This document shows positions 1 through 6,660 of a stretch of DNA of 11,520 bases, one piece after another. Below the pieces are notes generated by a model. The model had not been told where the DNA came from, searched no databases, and saw only the letters and a program-made list of their open reading frames with translations. Each line of letters begins with the position of its first letter. Position 1 is the first letter of the stretch. The position numbers were made by a program, and so were the translations under genes. The stretch covers positions 1,288 to 12,807 of the forward strand of contig JAGOLU010000017.1 in the NCBI GenBank assembly GCA_017993865.1, read 5' to 3'. Source of the DNA: Candidatus Woesebacteria bacterium. Its GTDB lineage: Bacteria; Patescibacteriota; Microgenomatia; UBA1406; GWC2-37-13.

Positions 1-1877
1 TTCTAAGATTTAACACCACTCTGGACGAACTCCTTGAGCATGTCAAGGGCCCTGATTTCCCTACCGCAGGTATTATTTATGGAGCCAATGATATTCGAGA
101 GATGTATGCGACCGGGAGAAAGTCTATTGTTGTGCGCGGCGTTGCAGATATAGAAGAGCTGAGAGGTGGCAAATCTGCGATTATCATAACTCAACTGCCA
201 TACCAGGTGAATAAAGCGACTTTGGTGGAGCGCATCGCTCACCTTGTGGTGGACAAGAAAATCTCCGGAATATCTGATTTGCGGGACGAATCTGATCGAG
301 ACGGGATTCGGGTTGTAGTAGAGCTCAAAAGAGACGCTACTCCTAAACAAGTGCTCAACAACCTGTTCAAATATACCGAACTTCAAACTTCATTCCCTAC
401 AAACATTGTGACTCTGGTTGATGGTGTCCCCCAAACATTGGGACTCCAACCAATTCTTGAATATTATGTCAAACATCGTATTGATGTGGTCACTCGACGT
501 AGCGAATTTGAGCTCAAAGAAGCCAAAGCGCGTGCACACATCCTTGAAGGATACATAATCGCACTCGACAATATCGATGAGGTAGTGGCAATAATCCGGA
601 AATCCAAAGACGAGCCAGAAGCCAAAGCAAAGCTTATGAAAAAATTTGGACTTTCTGAAATTCAGTCAAAGGCCATACTCGATATGCAACTCCGTCGTCT
701 CGTTGGACTTGAGCGAAGTAAGATAGAAGAAGAGCTAAAAACACTTCGAGATTTGATCAAAAAGCTCGAATCGCTTATCCAGGACATCTTTAAAGTCCTT
801 GCCGTCGTGAAGAAAGAGCTTCTCGAGGTGAAAGCGGCTTTTGGAGATGAGCGAAGGACACGAGTAATCAAGTCAAAGCCAGGCGAACTGTCAGACGAGA
901 TGCTTATCGAAAACAAAGATGTGCTCGTTGTGCTTACTAAAGATGGGTATATCAAACAAGTAGCAGGAGATACCTTCCACTCTCAACACAGAGGTGGCAA
1001 AGGAGTCAATGGCATGGAAACGAAAGAAAGCGATGATGTGCTCGAAATTTGTGCCGCACAAACACACGATTTCGTCATGTATTTCACCAACACCGGCCGA
1101 ACCTTCCAAACACGTGTGTGGGATATCCCCGTGGGAACGCGAACGAGCAAAGGGAAGGCTATTGTAAATGTGATCACCCTCAGACCAGATGAACGAGTGA
1201 CATCAATCCTGACGTTCGCACCCGACACCGCCAAAGGGAGAGGTCAAGAGCATGAGTCGAACGGTAACGATAAATACATTGTAATGATAACCAAAAATGG
1301 AACGGTAAAAAAATCAGAATTCGCCGATTACAAGAATATTCGGACCAACGGACTTATCGCAATCCGTCTGGATGAAGGCGATGAACTAAAGTGGGTTACC
1401 CTTACCGATGGGAAAGCAAATATGATGCTCACCTCATCGGGCGGCAAGGCTATTATGTTCCCTGAGAAGGAGGTTCGATCTATCGGTCGAGCAGGTATGG
1501 GCGTGAGGGGGATGGACCTCACCGAAAACGACACCATCTCTTCTGCGGAGGTAATCACCCCCTCAGATATGAAAAAATCTTTGTTGGTTATCGGCGAGCG
1601 TGGTATTGGCAAACGAACCGCTATCTCAAATTTCAAAGGTCAACACCGAGGAGGCAAGGGGGTAAAAATCGCGTCAGTCGATGATAAATTTGGAGAGGTT
1701 GCTTTCGTGGCACTTATTGATCCGGAGCATAAGGGCGTGGTGATAACCTCGTCAGGAGGTCAGGTAGTACGAATCAGTATATCAGAAATTCCACCACGAT
1801 CTCGTACAGCAAAAGGTGTTATTTTAATGCGACTTAAGAACAAAGAAGAGGTTGTCGTCGGCGCGACACTGGTATAA
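1..1877 (+). CDS. gyrA: DNA gyrase subunit A, C-terminal part (5' end outside window)
   Basis: GyrA is the breakage-reunion subunit of DNA gyrase (A2B2), which introduces negative supercoils. The reading frame is open from base 3, and 624 residues are visible. The first ones form the end of the cleavage core (HVKGPDFPT, then TGR and the LRDESDRDG stretch), followed by the coiled-coil arm (RAHILEGYIIALDNIDE) and a six-blade-type C-terminal DNA-wrapping domain. A GyrA box, QHRGGKG, lies at bases 984-1004, which separates gyrase from ParC; the canonical form is QRRGGKG. A second identical box lies at 1641-1661. The active-site Tyr and the quinolone-resistance region are upstream of the window. 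There is no acidic C-terminal tail; the protein ends soon after the last blade. The TAA stop sits inside a promoter-like TATAAT for folD. The identification is very secure. Confidence 0.97.
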   Translation, partial: LRFNTTLDELLEHVKGPDFPTAGIIYGANDIREMYATGRKSIVVRGVADIEELRGGKSAIIITQLPYQVNKATLVERIAHLVVDKKISGISDLRDESDRDGIRVVVELKRDATPKQVLNNLFKYTELQTSFPTNIVTLVDGVPQTLGLQPILEYYVKHRIDVVTRRSEFELKEAKARAHILEGYIIALDNIDEVVAIIRKSKDEPEAKAKLMKKFGLSEIQSKAILDMQLRRLVGLERSKIEEELKTLRDLIKKLESLIQDIFKVLAVVKKELLEVKAAFGDERRTRVIKSKPGELSDEMLIENKDVLVVLTKDGYIKQVAGDTFHSQHRGGKGVNGMETKESDDVLEICAAQTHDFVMYFTNTGRTFQTRVWDIPVGTRTSKGKAIVNVITLRPDERVTSILTFAPDTAKGRGQEHESNGNDKYIVMITKNGTVKKSEFADYKNIRTNGLIAIRLDEGDELKWVTLTDGKANMMLTSSGGKAIMFPEKEVRSIGRAGMGVRGMDLTENDTISSAEVITPSDMKKSLLVIGERGIGKRTAISNFKGQHRGGKGVKIASVDDKFGEVAFVALIDPEHKGVVITSSGGQVVRISISEIPPRSRTAKGVILMRLKNKEEVVVGATLV

Positions 1878-1884
1878 TGTCGAT
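1870..1884 (+). promoter_or_regulatory. Extended -10 promoter of folD, leaderless
   Basis: TG at 1870-1871, one base, then a perfect TATAAT at 1873-1878 form an ideal extended -10 element. A start site seven bases after its last T is position 1885, the A of the folD ATG. No convincing -35 box is seen (TTGTCG at 1852-1857 is only 15 bp away), but extended -10 promoters often do without one. The element overlaps the gyrA stop codon. Experimental start sites are unknown, so this is sequence inference. Confidence 0.6.
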
Positions 1885-2769
1885 ATGATATTGCCATGTA
1901 AGAAAATAGCGCACGAGCTCACCAAACATCTAGTCGAAAGAGTATCGCTCCTCAAATCAAGAGGTAAAAGTGTGAAACTCCTTGCCGTGCTCGTGGGCGA
2001 TCAACCACAGCAACAATCATACGTCCGAATCAAACGTAATCTAGCACGTTCTTTAGGAATTGATTTTGCATTTCTCGAATTCCCCCAGACACCTCCATTC
2101 CACGAATTTCTCACACTGATTCAAAATAAAGCTCGTGATCCAGGCATATCGGGCATTATTCTCCAGCTACCGCTCCCCGAGCACTATGATCTGAGCTTAA
2201 TTTATCAGGCAATCCCACCCACCAAAGAAATTGAGGGGCATGGTCAAAATAATCTCTACACATTCCCGCTGGTACAGGCGTGTATGATCGGTTTAGAATG
2301 GGTACATACACAATCTGAGCAAACCTACACGCTTCCGTACACACCGAATAATCTGCTCATTGAATGGCTACGAACCAGACAAATCGCTGTTGCGGGGAGG
2401 GGAATAACCACTGGTAAACCCATTGCCGCATATTTTGATAAGCTCGGCATTCCCTACACCCAGACTCATTCGAAGTTAGCAAACTCCGATGATATCTACC
2501 GTCATTCTGATATTATCATTTGTGGCGTTGGCAAGAAAATCCTCACGAAAGAAAATGTGAAGCAGGGAGTAATACTGCTCAATTTTGGTCTTCACAAGGC
2601 TCCTTATTATTTAGCTGGCAATAAAAAAACGATGCTTGTTGGAGATTATGATGAAGATGAAATGAAAGATGTAGCGTCGTGCTATACCATAACCCCAGGT
2701 GGACTTGGCCCCATTGATATTCTTTGCATGTATGGAAATCTCATAGAGAGCGCTAATCATAATTCATGA
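1885..2769 (+). CDS. folD: Bifunctional methylene-THF dehydrogenase/cyclohydrolase (FolD), divergent
   Basis: FolD interconverts 5,10-methylene-, methenyl- and 10-formyl-tetrahydrofolate in the cytoplasm using NAD(P). The product is 294 residues, slightly longer than usual. The N-terminal catalytic domain keeps SYVRIK with the catalytic Tyr46 and Lys50, and LQLPLP with Gln94. The C-terminal part has a Rossmann-type region (AGRGITTGKP, 170-179) and the family signature TPGGLGPID (270-278). Several usually invariant positions differ: KDVDG is KEIEG, PCTPxG is PYTPNN, GRSxxVGxP lacks its Ser, and DVGI is NFGL. ATG 1885 is preferred over an in-frame TTG at 1852: the family starts near here, 1852 lies within gyrA, and a TATAAT sits seven bases upstream of 1885. 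The end overlaps miaA by 4 bp (ATGA), implying coupled translation. FolD is the likely identity; activity with both substrates is less certain. Confidence 0.88.
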   Translation: MILPCKKIAHELTKHLVERVSLLKSRGKSVKLLAVLVGDQPQQQSYVRIKRNLARSLGIDFAFLEFPQTPPFHEFLTLIQNKARDPGISGIILQLPLPEHYDLSLIYQAIPPTKEIEGHGQNNLYTFPLVQACMIGLEWVHTQSEQTYTLPYTPNNLLIEWLRTRQIAVAGRGITTGKPIAAYFDKLGIPYTQTHSKLANSDDIYRHSDIIICGVGKKILTKENVKQGVILLNFGLHKAPYYLAGNKKTMLVGDYDEDEMKDVASCYTITPGGLGPIDILCMYGNLIESANHNS

Positions 2770-3662
2770 CGAACCCTATGCATTCGCCTTCTCAGTCATC
2801 TGATATTTACTTTATTCTGGGCCAGACCGCAACAGGGAAGACTGCGCGCGCGGTCGGCCTCGCGCGCGAGAATAGTGGAGAGCTTGTCAACTGTGATAGT
2901 CGACAAATATATCAGGGGCTCGATATCATCACGGGCAAAACAGACAATCCTGTCGATATTCCTATGCACCTGGTTGATGTGCGAGAGCCAGACGTGTCTT
3001 ACTCTGCATACGACTTCGCAAAAGAAGCGACACAACATATACAAGAAATCATATCTAGATATAAAACACCCATCATTGTCGGTGGAACGGGGCTATATGC
3101 CCGGGTGCTTTTGCATGCTGATCCCAATGTTCAAGAATTAATCGAATTATCTCCCGTCGATTCAGGGCTCAACAACCTCACGGTAGATGAATTGCAACAA
3201 AAACTCATTACTCTAAATAGTAGTCTGTTCGCAAAGCTCACTCCAAGCGATAAGCTCAACCCCAGAAGACTCATAAGAGCTATTCAAAAAATAGAACATG
3301 GTCACACAAACCTAATAGCTCTCGACTCACCGAATACTATTAAAAATCAGCACAACGTAAACATAACTATTCTGTTGCACGAAAACCAAGAAATCCTGAG
3401 GTCTCGGATAAGCACGCGCGTTGACGAACGACTAAGCCTGGGAGCAGTAGACGAGTGCAAAGCTCTGCTCGCTGCTGGGTATAAACAAACAGACCCAGGG
3501 CTCGCCACCTTGGGGTATCAATCTATCTTCCGCTATCTGGAGGGGCAGAGTAGCTTCGAGGCAATGAGATCCGAATGGATTACGAAAGAATGTCAATACG
3601 CCAAAAGACAAAAAACATACTTGCTGAAATATTTTGAGGAGGCTCATATCCACAGCGTTTGA
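2766..3662 (+). CDS. miaA: tRNA dimethylallyltransferase
   Basis: MiaA transfers a dimethylallyl group to N6 of A37 in tRNAs that read codons starting with U, stabilising codon pairing. The 298-residue product (E. coli 316) has the P-loop GQTATGKT at 19-26, where families usually have GPTA/SGKT. It also has the substrate strand NCDSRQIYQ (42-50, with Asp44, Ser45, Gln47), VGGTGLY at 105-111, NPRRLIRAI and the C-terminal QYAKRQKTYL. The order and spacing fit MiaA throughout. The start ATG shares ATGA with the folD stop. It has no Shine-Dalgarno site, so ribosomes probably re-initiate from folD. A second ATG lies four codons downstream. A strong GC inverted repeat lies just after the P-loop codons (2845-2868). 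No hairpin terminator is visible after the TGA. Confidence 0.95.
   Translation: MTNPMHSPSQSSDIYFILGQTATGKTARAVGLARENSGELVNCDSRQIYQGLDIITGKTDNPVDIPMHLVDVREPDVSYSAYDFAKEATQHIQEIISRYKTPIIVGGTGLYARVLLHADPNVQELIELSPVDSGLNNLTVDELQQKLITLNSSLFAKLTPSDKLNPRRLIRAIQKIEHGHTNLIALDSPNTIKNQHNVNITILLHENQEILRSRISTRVDERLSLGAVDECKALLAAGYKQTDPGLATLGYQSIFRYLEGQSSFEAMRSEWITKECQYAKRQKTYLLKYFEEAHIHSV
2845..2868. repeat. GC-alternating inverted repeat inside miaA
   Basis: CGCGCGCG at 2845-2852 and again at 2861-2868 can pair over an 8-base loop. It is an unbroken alternating C/G tract on each side, in a gene that is otherwise fairly balanced in base composition. It encodes Ala-Arg-rich residues after the P-loop. It may simply be a codon-choice accident. 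Confidence 0.6.
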
Positions 3663-3675
3663 GTCGTATTTTTCT

Positions 3676-3704
3676 TTGTTGCAAATCTACTCATGTGGTA
3701 TCAT
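3676..3704 (+). promoter_or_regulatory. Promoter of the surface-protein unit
   Basis: A -35-like TTGTTG lies at 3676-3681. After a 17-bp spacer comes TATCAT at 3699-3704, preceded by TG at 3696-3697 (extended -10). The predicted start is near 3711, giving an 8-base leader for ATG 3719 or about 65 bases for ATG 3776. It sits directly after miaA and separates the surface pair from the housekeeping run. Confidence 0.6.
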
Positions 3705-3718
3705 GAAAGGGTCTATAT

Positions 3719-4321
3719 ATGTCTAATTACACACCCTTAGATCTGACCCTGTTTATTCGGGAGGGAAATTCAAAGATGGACTTTCCGAACAAGCAGAAGG
3801 ACGGATTCGACCGATTGTTCTTCCCGTTTTCTATTCTTGTACTTCTTTTATCACTTTCGTTTTATGCCATCAGACTGGTCATAGATATCACCGGCCCCGC
3901 ACTCAAGCAAGATATAATGCCCGCCAAAGCCCCGATCGAGACAGTCAATGAGCTCTCACGACCCACCAGCACGCCAGCCCCTGTCTCAGAGCTCTATGAG
4001 GATATAAACGGCATCCGCATAGATAAAGAGCGCATGCTCGCCACCGCCGAAGCACAGTACCCGAGTCTGTCTCGCACTCAACTTATTGATTTGGTGAATA
4101 AATCGCTTATCGAATGGGCCGCCCTCAGGCAGTACTATAGTGAAGATGCCACGATAGGGGAGAAACTCTCTCTCAACACAACAGACCCTGTCGCCACATT
4201 TGGAGCAGTGCTTCGTGACCTAGGCATACTCGCCGCAGAATACGACAAATCTAATGCCCGTGAAACCACCCCAATATCAGCCTTAATTGACTCGTATACA
4301 GAAAATTCGTTAATCCGTTAA
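3719..4321 (+). CDS. One-pass membrane protein, outer domain resembling SurA N-terminal chaperone domain
   Basis: This 200-residue protein has no firm family match that I can name. It has a short charged N-terminus, a hydrophobic segment at about 34-56 (FFPFSILVLLLSLSFYAI), and a Pro/Ser/Thr linker near 80-90 (RPTSTPAPVS). An outer domain of about 110 residues follows. INGIRIDKERML at 96-107, then LIDLVNKSLIEWAALRQY at 122-139, recalls the VNG-x-x-I and LIxxxLLxQ pattern of SurA/PrsA-type N-terminal domains. No parvulin isomerase domain follows. There are two start choices: ATG 3719 has GAAAGGG (3705-3711) seven bases upstream and a near-leaderless promoter. ATG 3776 (residue 20) has the stronger GGGAGGG (3759-3765) ten bases upstream and gives a more typical short cytoplasmic tail. 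The next gene begins four bases after its stop, so the two are co-transcribed. The gene is real; the chaperone reading is inference. Confidence 0.8.
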   Translation: MSNYTPLDLTLFIREGNSKMDFPNKQKDGFDRLFFPFSILVLLLSLSFYAIRLVIDITGPALKQDIMPAKAPIETVNELSRPTSTPAPVSELYEDINGIRIDKERMLATAEAQYPSLSRTQLIDLVNKSLIEWAALRQYYSEDATIGEKLSLNTTDPVATFGAVLRDLGILAAEYDKSNARETTPISALIDSYTENSLIR

Positions 4322-4325
4322 CATC

Positions 4326-5924
4326 ATGAAGTACACCCGTATTGCCATTTCGATTGTTTTTCTCTTCATCTCCCTCATGCTTATCATGACTGCGCTTCAG
4401 CAGGGGAATGTGAGTGAACCGAGACCGCAAGCTGCGGGGGGCACCTGGAACCCTGGCTGTACGTATCCTGTTCCAGGTCCAGATAACAGACCGTGTGGGT
4501 CATGTGGAATAACCAATATTGCAGTATCTCCCGATGGTTTTGCTGGAACTACATTTGGGTGTCAGCTGCTTTGCAAAGAAGGTTTGGCCTGCGGTGACAA
4601 TGTAGGAACATATACGGTGAATGACAGATCTTTGTTTTGGTGTAGTTCAAAAACAGGAAGTAATTGTACCGAAGGATCTGGCGACCTTATACAGAACGTT
4701 CATGAGACGTCGCCTCTGGGTGAATGGATTGTTGATGGCACCAACTGGAATGCTACGCATAACGGTCTGGTGTGGATGGCTTCACAGGCGTTTAACAATT
4801 GGACTCCCTGTGGCAGAATTCAAGCCGACGTACAAATAAACGCAAGCGGTGTTAATGTTGCGGGCTCCGTGAAAAATTTTGACACGGACTGCGCCGGGGC
4901 AGCCACCAATACACCGGCACCTCCTGGCCCTACCGATACACCAGTCCCTCCCGGACCCACCAACACTCCTGGCGGCCCCACCAATACCCCCGTGCCTCCA
5001 GGCTCGACTAACACACCAATCCCCACCGCTACAACCCGACCAACAAACACACCTACCAATACTCCCACCCCGACATCAACACCCACCAATACCCCTACCG
5101 CAACACCCACCAATACCCCTATTCCGACCGCGACACAAAGACCGCCAACCGAGACTCCAACACCAACAGCGACGCGTACACCAACCCCCACCTCTACTCC
5201 GACCCGAACGCCAACACCAACAGCGACGCGTACACCAACCCCTATCCCGACCGCTACCCCTGCCCCGGGTCAGCCAACGAACACACCTGTTCCTGGCCAA
5301 CCAACAAGCACCCTTGCTCCAGGACAGCCAACGCATACCCCAGTACCGACATATGTCGCTGGACAACCCACAAATACTCTTGCGCCAGGTCAGCCAACAT
5401 ACACACCTGCGCCTCTCTGCGATCAAAGTTGTGGTATATGTGGTTGGAGAGGTAGTGACAATATCTGTCGAGATGGTCAGCCCCCGAACGAACCACCTAA
5501 TGGTCTCGTGTGTTGTGTCGCAGGTACACCTGTGGTGCAATCACCTTCTCCAACATATATTGCGGGTCAACCAACCCCAACAGGACCAACACTCACCCCC
5601 ACACCATACCCATTGGTCAGTGGTTACCGCTGCGACCAACGTTGTGGTATATGTGGAATATCTGATGCAGGTGGAGTCTGTCAGGATAGGCAAACCCTTC
5701 CCGACAATAGTGTCTGTTGTCACAACAGCTGTGTGAGCAAGAGCTGTACCAAGACCTTCGGGATTGCGGGAGACGCTTGTGTATCCGACGCACAATGTTT
5801 GTACGACACGCCACCATCAAGTCCTGGCGCGGCGACACCCACACCGCCGGTTTCTGGCATAGGGATCCCCTGGTTCCTTATTGCGATCCCCGCACTGATC
5901 ATCATTGTGGGGCTGGCGTTCTAA
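4326..5924 (+). CDS. Secreted, membrane-anchored Cys-rich protein with Thr/Pro stalk
   Basis: The product is 532 residues. It opens with a signal sequence or signal anchor (about 1-25; KYTR then a long hydrophobic core). A Cys-rich head follows at about 40-190 with ten Cys (45, 57, 60, 79, 83, 89, 106, 114, 162, 189). Then comes a Thr/Pro stalk at about 194-363 built of NTP, TPT and PGQPT units. Two related Cys modules start at 365 and 436, separated by another Thr/Pro linker. The second module carries four further Cys (469, 474, 485, 491). A final hydrophobic helix (514-532) ends at the C-terminus with no basic tail. The total is 26 Cys, an even number consistent with disulfides outside the cell. 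It is probably displayed on the surface with the stalk as spacer. A role in adhesion or host contact is only a guess. There is no Shine-Dalgarno site; the upstream gene stops four bases before. I do not recognise a named family for the head. Confidence 0.88.
   Translation: MKYTRIAISIVFLFISLMLIMTALQQGNVSEPRPQAAGGTWNPGCTYPVPGPDNRPCGSCGITNIAVSPDGFAGTTFGCQLLCKEGLACGDNVGTYTVNDRSLFWCSSKTGSNCTEGSGDLIQNVHETSPLGEWIVDGTNWNATHNGLVWMASQAFNNWTPCGRIQADVQINASGVNVAGSVKNFDTDCAGAATNTPAPPGPTDTPVPPGPTNTPGGPTNTPVPPGSTNTPIPTATTRPTNTPTNTPTPTSTPTNTPTATPTNTPIPTATQRPPTETPTPTATRTPTPTSTPTRTPTPTATRTPTPIPTATPAPGQPTNTPVPGQPTSTLAPGQPTHTPVPTYVAGQPTNTLAPGQPTYTPAPLCDQSCGICGWRGSDNICRDGQPPNEPPNGLVCCVAGTPVVQSPSPTYIAGQPTPTGPTLTPTPYPLVSGYRCDQRCGICGISDAGGVCQDRQTLPDNSVCCHNSCVSKSCTKTFGIAGDACVSDAQCLYDTPPSSPGAATPTPPVSGIGIPWFLIAIPALIIIVGLAF
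4905..5414 (+). repeat. Low-complexity Thr/Pro stalk-coding repeat
   Basis: About 510 bp of imperfect ACC/CCN-rich repeats encode the 170-residue stalk of the surface protein. The first part is PGPTNTP-like, the middle TPTPT/TATRTPTP, the end PGQPTNT-like. It contains an exact 32-bp duplication (5157-5188 and 5211-5242, 54 bp or 18 codons apart), a sign of in-frame expansion by slippage or unequal recombination. Confidence 0.9.
5157..5242 (+). repeat. Exact 32-bp direct repeat, two copies
   Basis: Copies at 5157-5188 and 5211-5242 are identical and offset by 54 bp, which keeps the frame. Each covers codons for TPTATRTPTP. The identity at wobble positions points to a recent duplication rather than selection on protein alone. 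Confidence 0.85.
5418..5720 (+). repeat. Duplicated Cys-module coding segments
   Basis: Module 1 spans 5418-5516 and module 2 spans 5631-5720. Their Cys spacing is C-x3-C-x2-C-x8-C-x14-CC and C-x3-C-x2-C-x8-C-x11-CC. Both begin CDQ-C-GICG. A 16-bp stretch is identical in DNA (5428-5443 and 5641-5656). They are clearly paralogous units within one protein. I cannot assign them to a named Cys-rich fold. Confidence 0.8.
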
Positions 5925-5973
5925 TTAATTCGCAATTATTCATTGCCAATTATCAATTAATAACTCGTTTACT
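5925..5973. other. AT-rich spacer with CAATTAT direct repeats
   Basis: This 49-bp gap is far more AT-rich than its surroundings. It holds CAATTAT at 5933-5939 and 5947-5953 (14 bp apart) and the inverted pair TTAATT (5925-5930) and AATTAA (5955-5960). It must contain the promoter of the HD gene if that gene is not read through from upstream. TAATAA at 5958-5963 is a possible weak -10 that would start transcription about four bases before the GTG. No G/C-rich terminator stem is seen. Confidence 0.4.
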
Positions 5974-6630
5974 GTGCGTACAATCCAAGAGATATATTCT
6001 GAATATAAAATACCTCCTCCGCTGGTTCACCATCTCCTGAGAGTATCTGCCCTTTCTCTTTACATCGCGGACCATATGCTTCCAGATGTAGTCTTTGATA
6101 GGAAATTTATAACTACAGCGTGCTTATTTCATGATATCGGCAATATAATTAAGTTCGATTTTAGGCCAGGTAAGCTCCTAGAAATCCCAGAAGATGAAGC
6201 GTCTCAGTGGCTCGGTGTCCAACAACAATTTATTGAGAAATATGGAAGTAATGAGAATGACGCAGTGAACGCCATCGTCGGAGAAGTCGGTCTCGAGAGG
6301 GATGTTCAGATTCTGTTGCGTCAGACAGGAATAGAAAAAGTGCGCTACGCAATACAAACAAATGACTGGAGTGTAAAACTTACCAGAATAGGGGACGAGC
6401 GGATAAGCCCTCGCGGAGTGGTTTCCGTAAGAGAAAGATATGCAGACATATTATTTCGATACACAGGAAGAAATCATCACCTTGCGAATAAAGAAGAAAA
6501 CACTGAACGCATTGAACTGGCGATTAAACTTGAAGCTCAAATTCAACAGAAGTGCACCATTGATCTCCAAAAAATTACGGATGCAAATATTGAGTCGTAT
6601 ATAGAAAACCTGAAAACATATGAAATATGA
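5974..6630 (+). CDS. HD-domain phosphohydrolase-like protein
   Basis: This is a cytoplasmic protein of 218 residues with no signal or membrane segment. HD-superfamily metal ligands are recognisable: His19/His20 in LVHHLLRV, His53-Asp54 in LFHDIGN, and Asp141 in GDERISPRGVVSVRER. Between them, FIEKYGSNENDAVNAIVGEVG matches a pattern common to a small uncharacterised HD family in archaea and candidate-phylum bacteria. Such enzymes hydrolyse phosphate esters, often of nucleotides, but the substrate here cannot be told. The GTG start is the only plausible one: an in-frame stop lies at 5926-5928, no ATG, GTG or TTG intervenes, and no Shine-Dalgarno site is present. The gene converges on lepA with 30 bp between stops. 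Confidence 0.87.
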   Translation: MRTIQEIYSEYKIPPPLVHHLLRVSALSLYIADHMLPDVVFDRKFITTACLFHDIGNIIKFDFRPGKLLEIPEDEASQWLGVQQQFIEKYGSNENDAVNAIVGEVGLERDVQILLRQTGIEKVRYAIQTNDWSVKLTRIGDERISPRGVVSVRERYADILFRYTGRNHHLANKEENTERIELAIKLEAQIQQKCTIDLQKITDANIESYIENLKTYEI

Positions 6631-6660
6631 TTTGGGAGAAAGAAGAACGGGGTGCTGATA
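6631..6660. other. Short convergent intergenic gap, no terminator seen
   Basis: Only 30 bases separate the stops of the HD gene and lepA. I find no stem-loop with a U-run on either strand, so transcripts may overlap or end inside the opposite gene. Confidence 0.5.

Noticed and set aside
1..1877. ParC (topoisomerase IV) instead of GyrA
   Set aside because: Two GyrA boxes and GyrA-type core motifs (RAHILEG, QLPYQVNKATLVE) favour gyrase.
1852..1884. TTG start for folD inside gyrA
   Set aside because: FolD homology begins at about 1885. The TTG has no well-spaced ribosome-binding site, and the 11 extra residues look like read-through of the promoter region.
4820..5191. Minus-strand open frame rich in Gly-Val repeats opposite the stalk
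   Set aside because: It is the reverse complement of the Thr/Pro repeat, which has no stop codons by composition; it has no start context or independent support.
4905..5414. Possible CRISPR array or tandem satellite
   Set aside because: Units are short, irregular, coding and without uniform spacers; they encode a continuous Thr/Pro stalk.
4879..5736. Plus-strand frame rich in Pro, His and Gln overlapping the surface gene
   Set aside because: It is a frame shadow of the same repeat. The main frame has a signal peptide, ordered Cys modules and a C-terminal helix that this frame lacks.
4326..5924. Classical sortase (LPXTG) substrate
   Set aside because: There is no LPXTG motif and no basic tail after the final helix; only a loose PPVSG is present.
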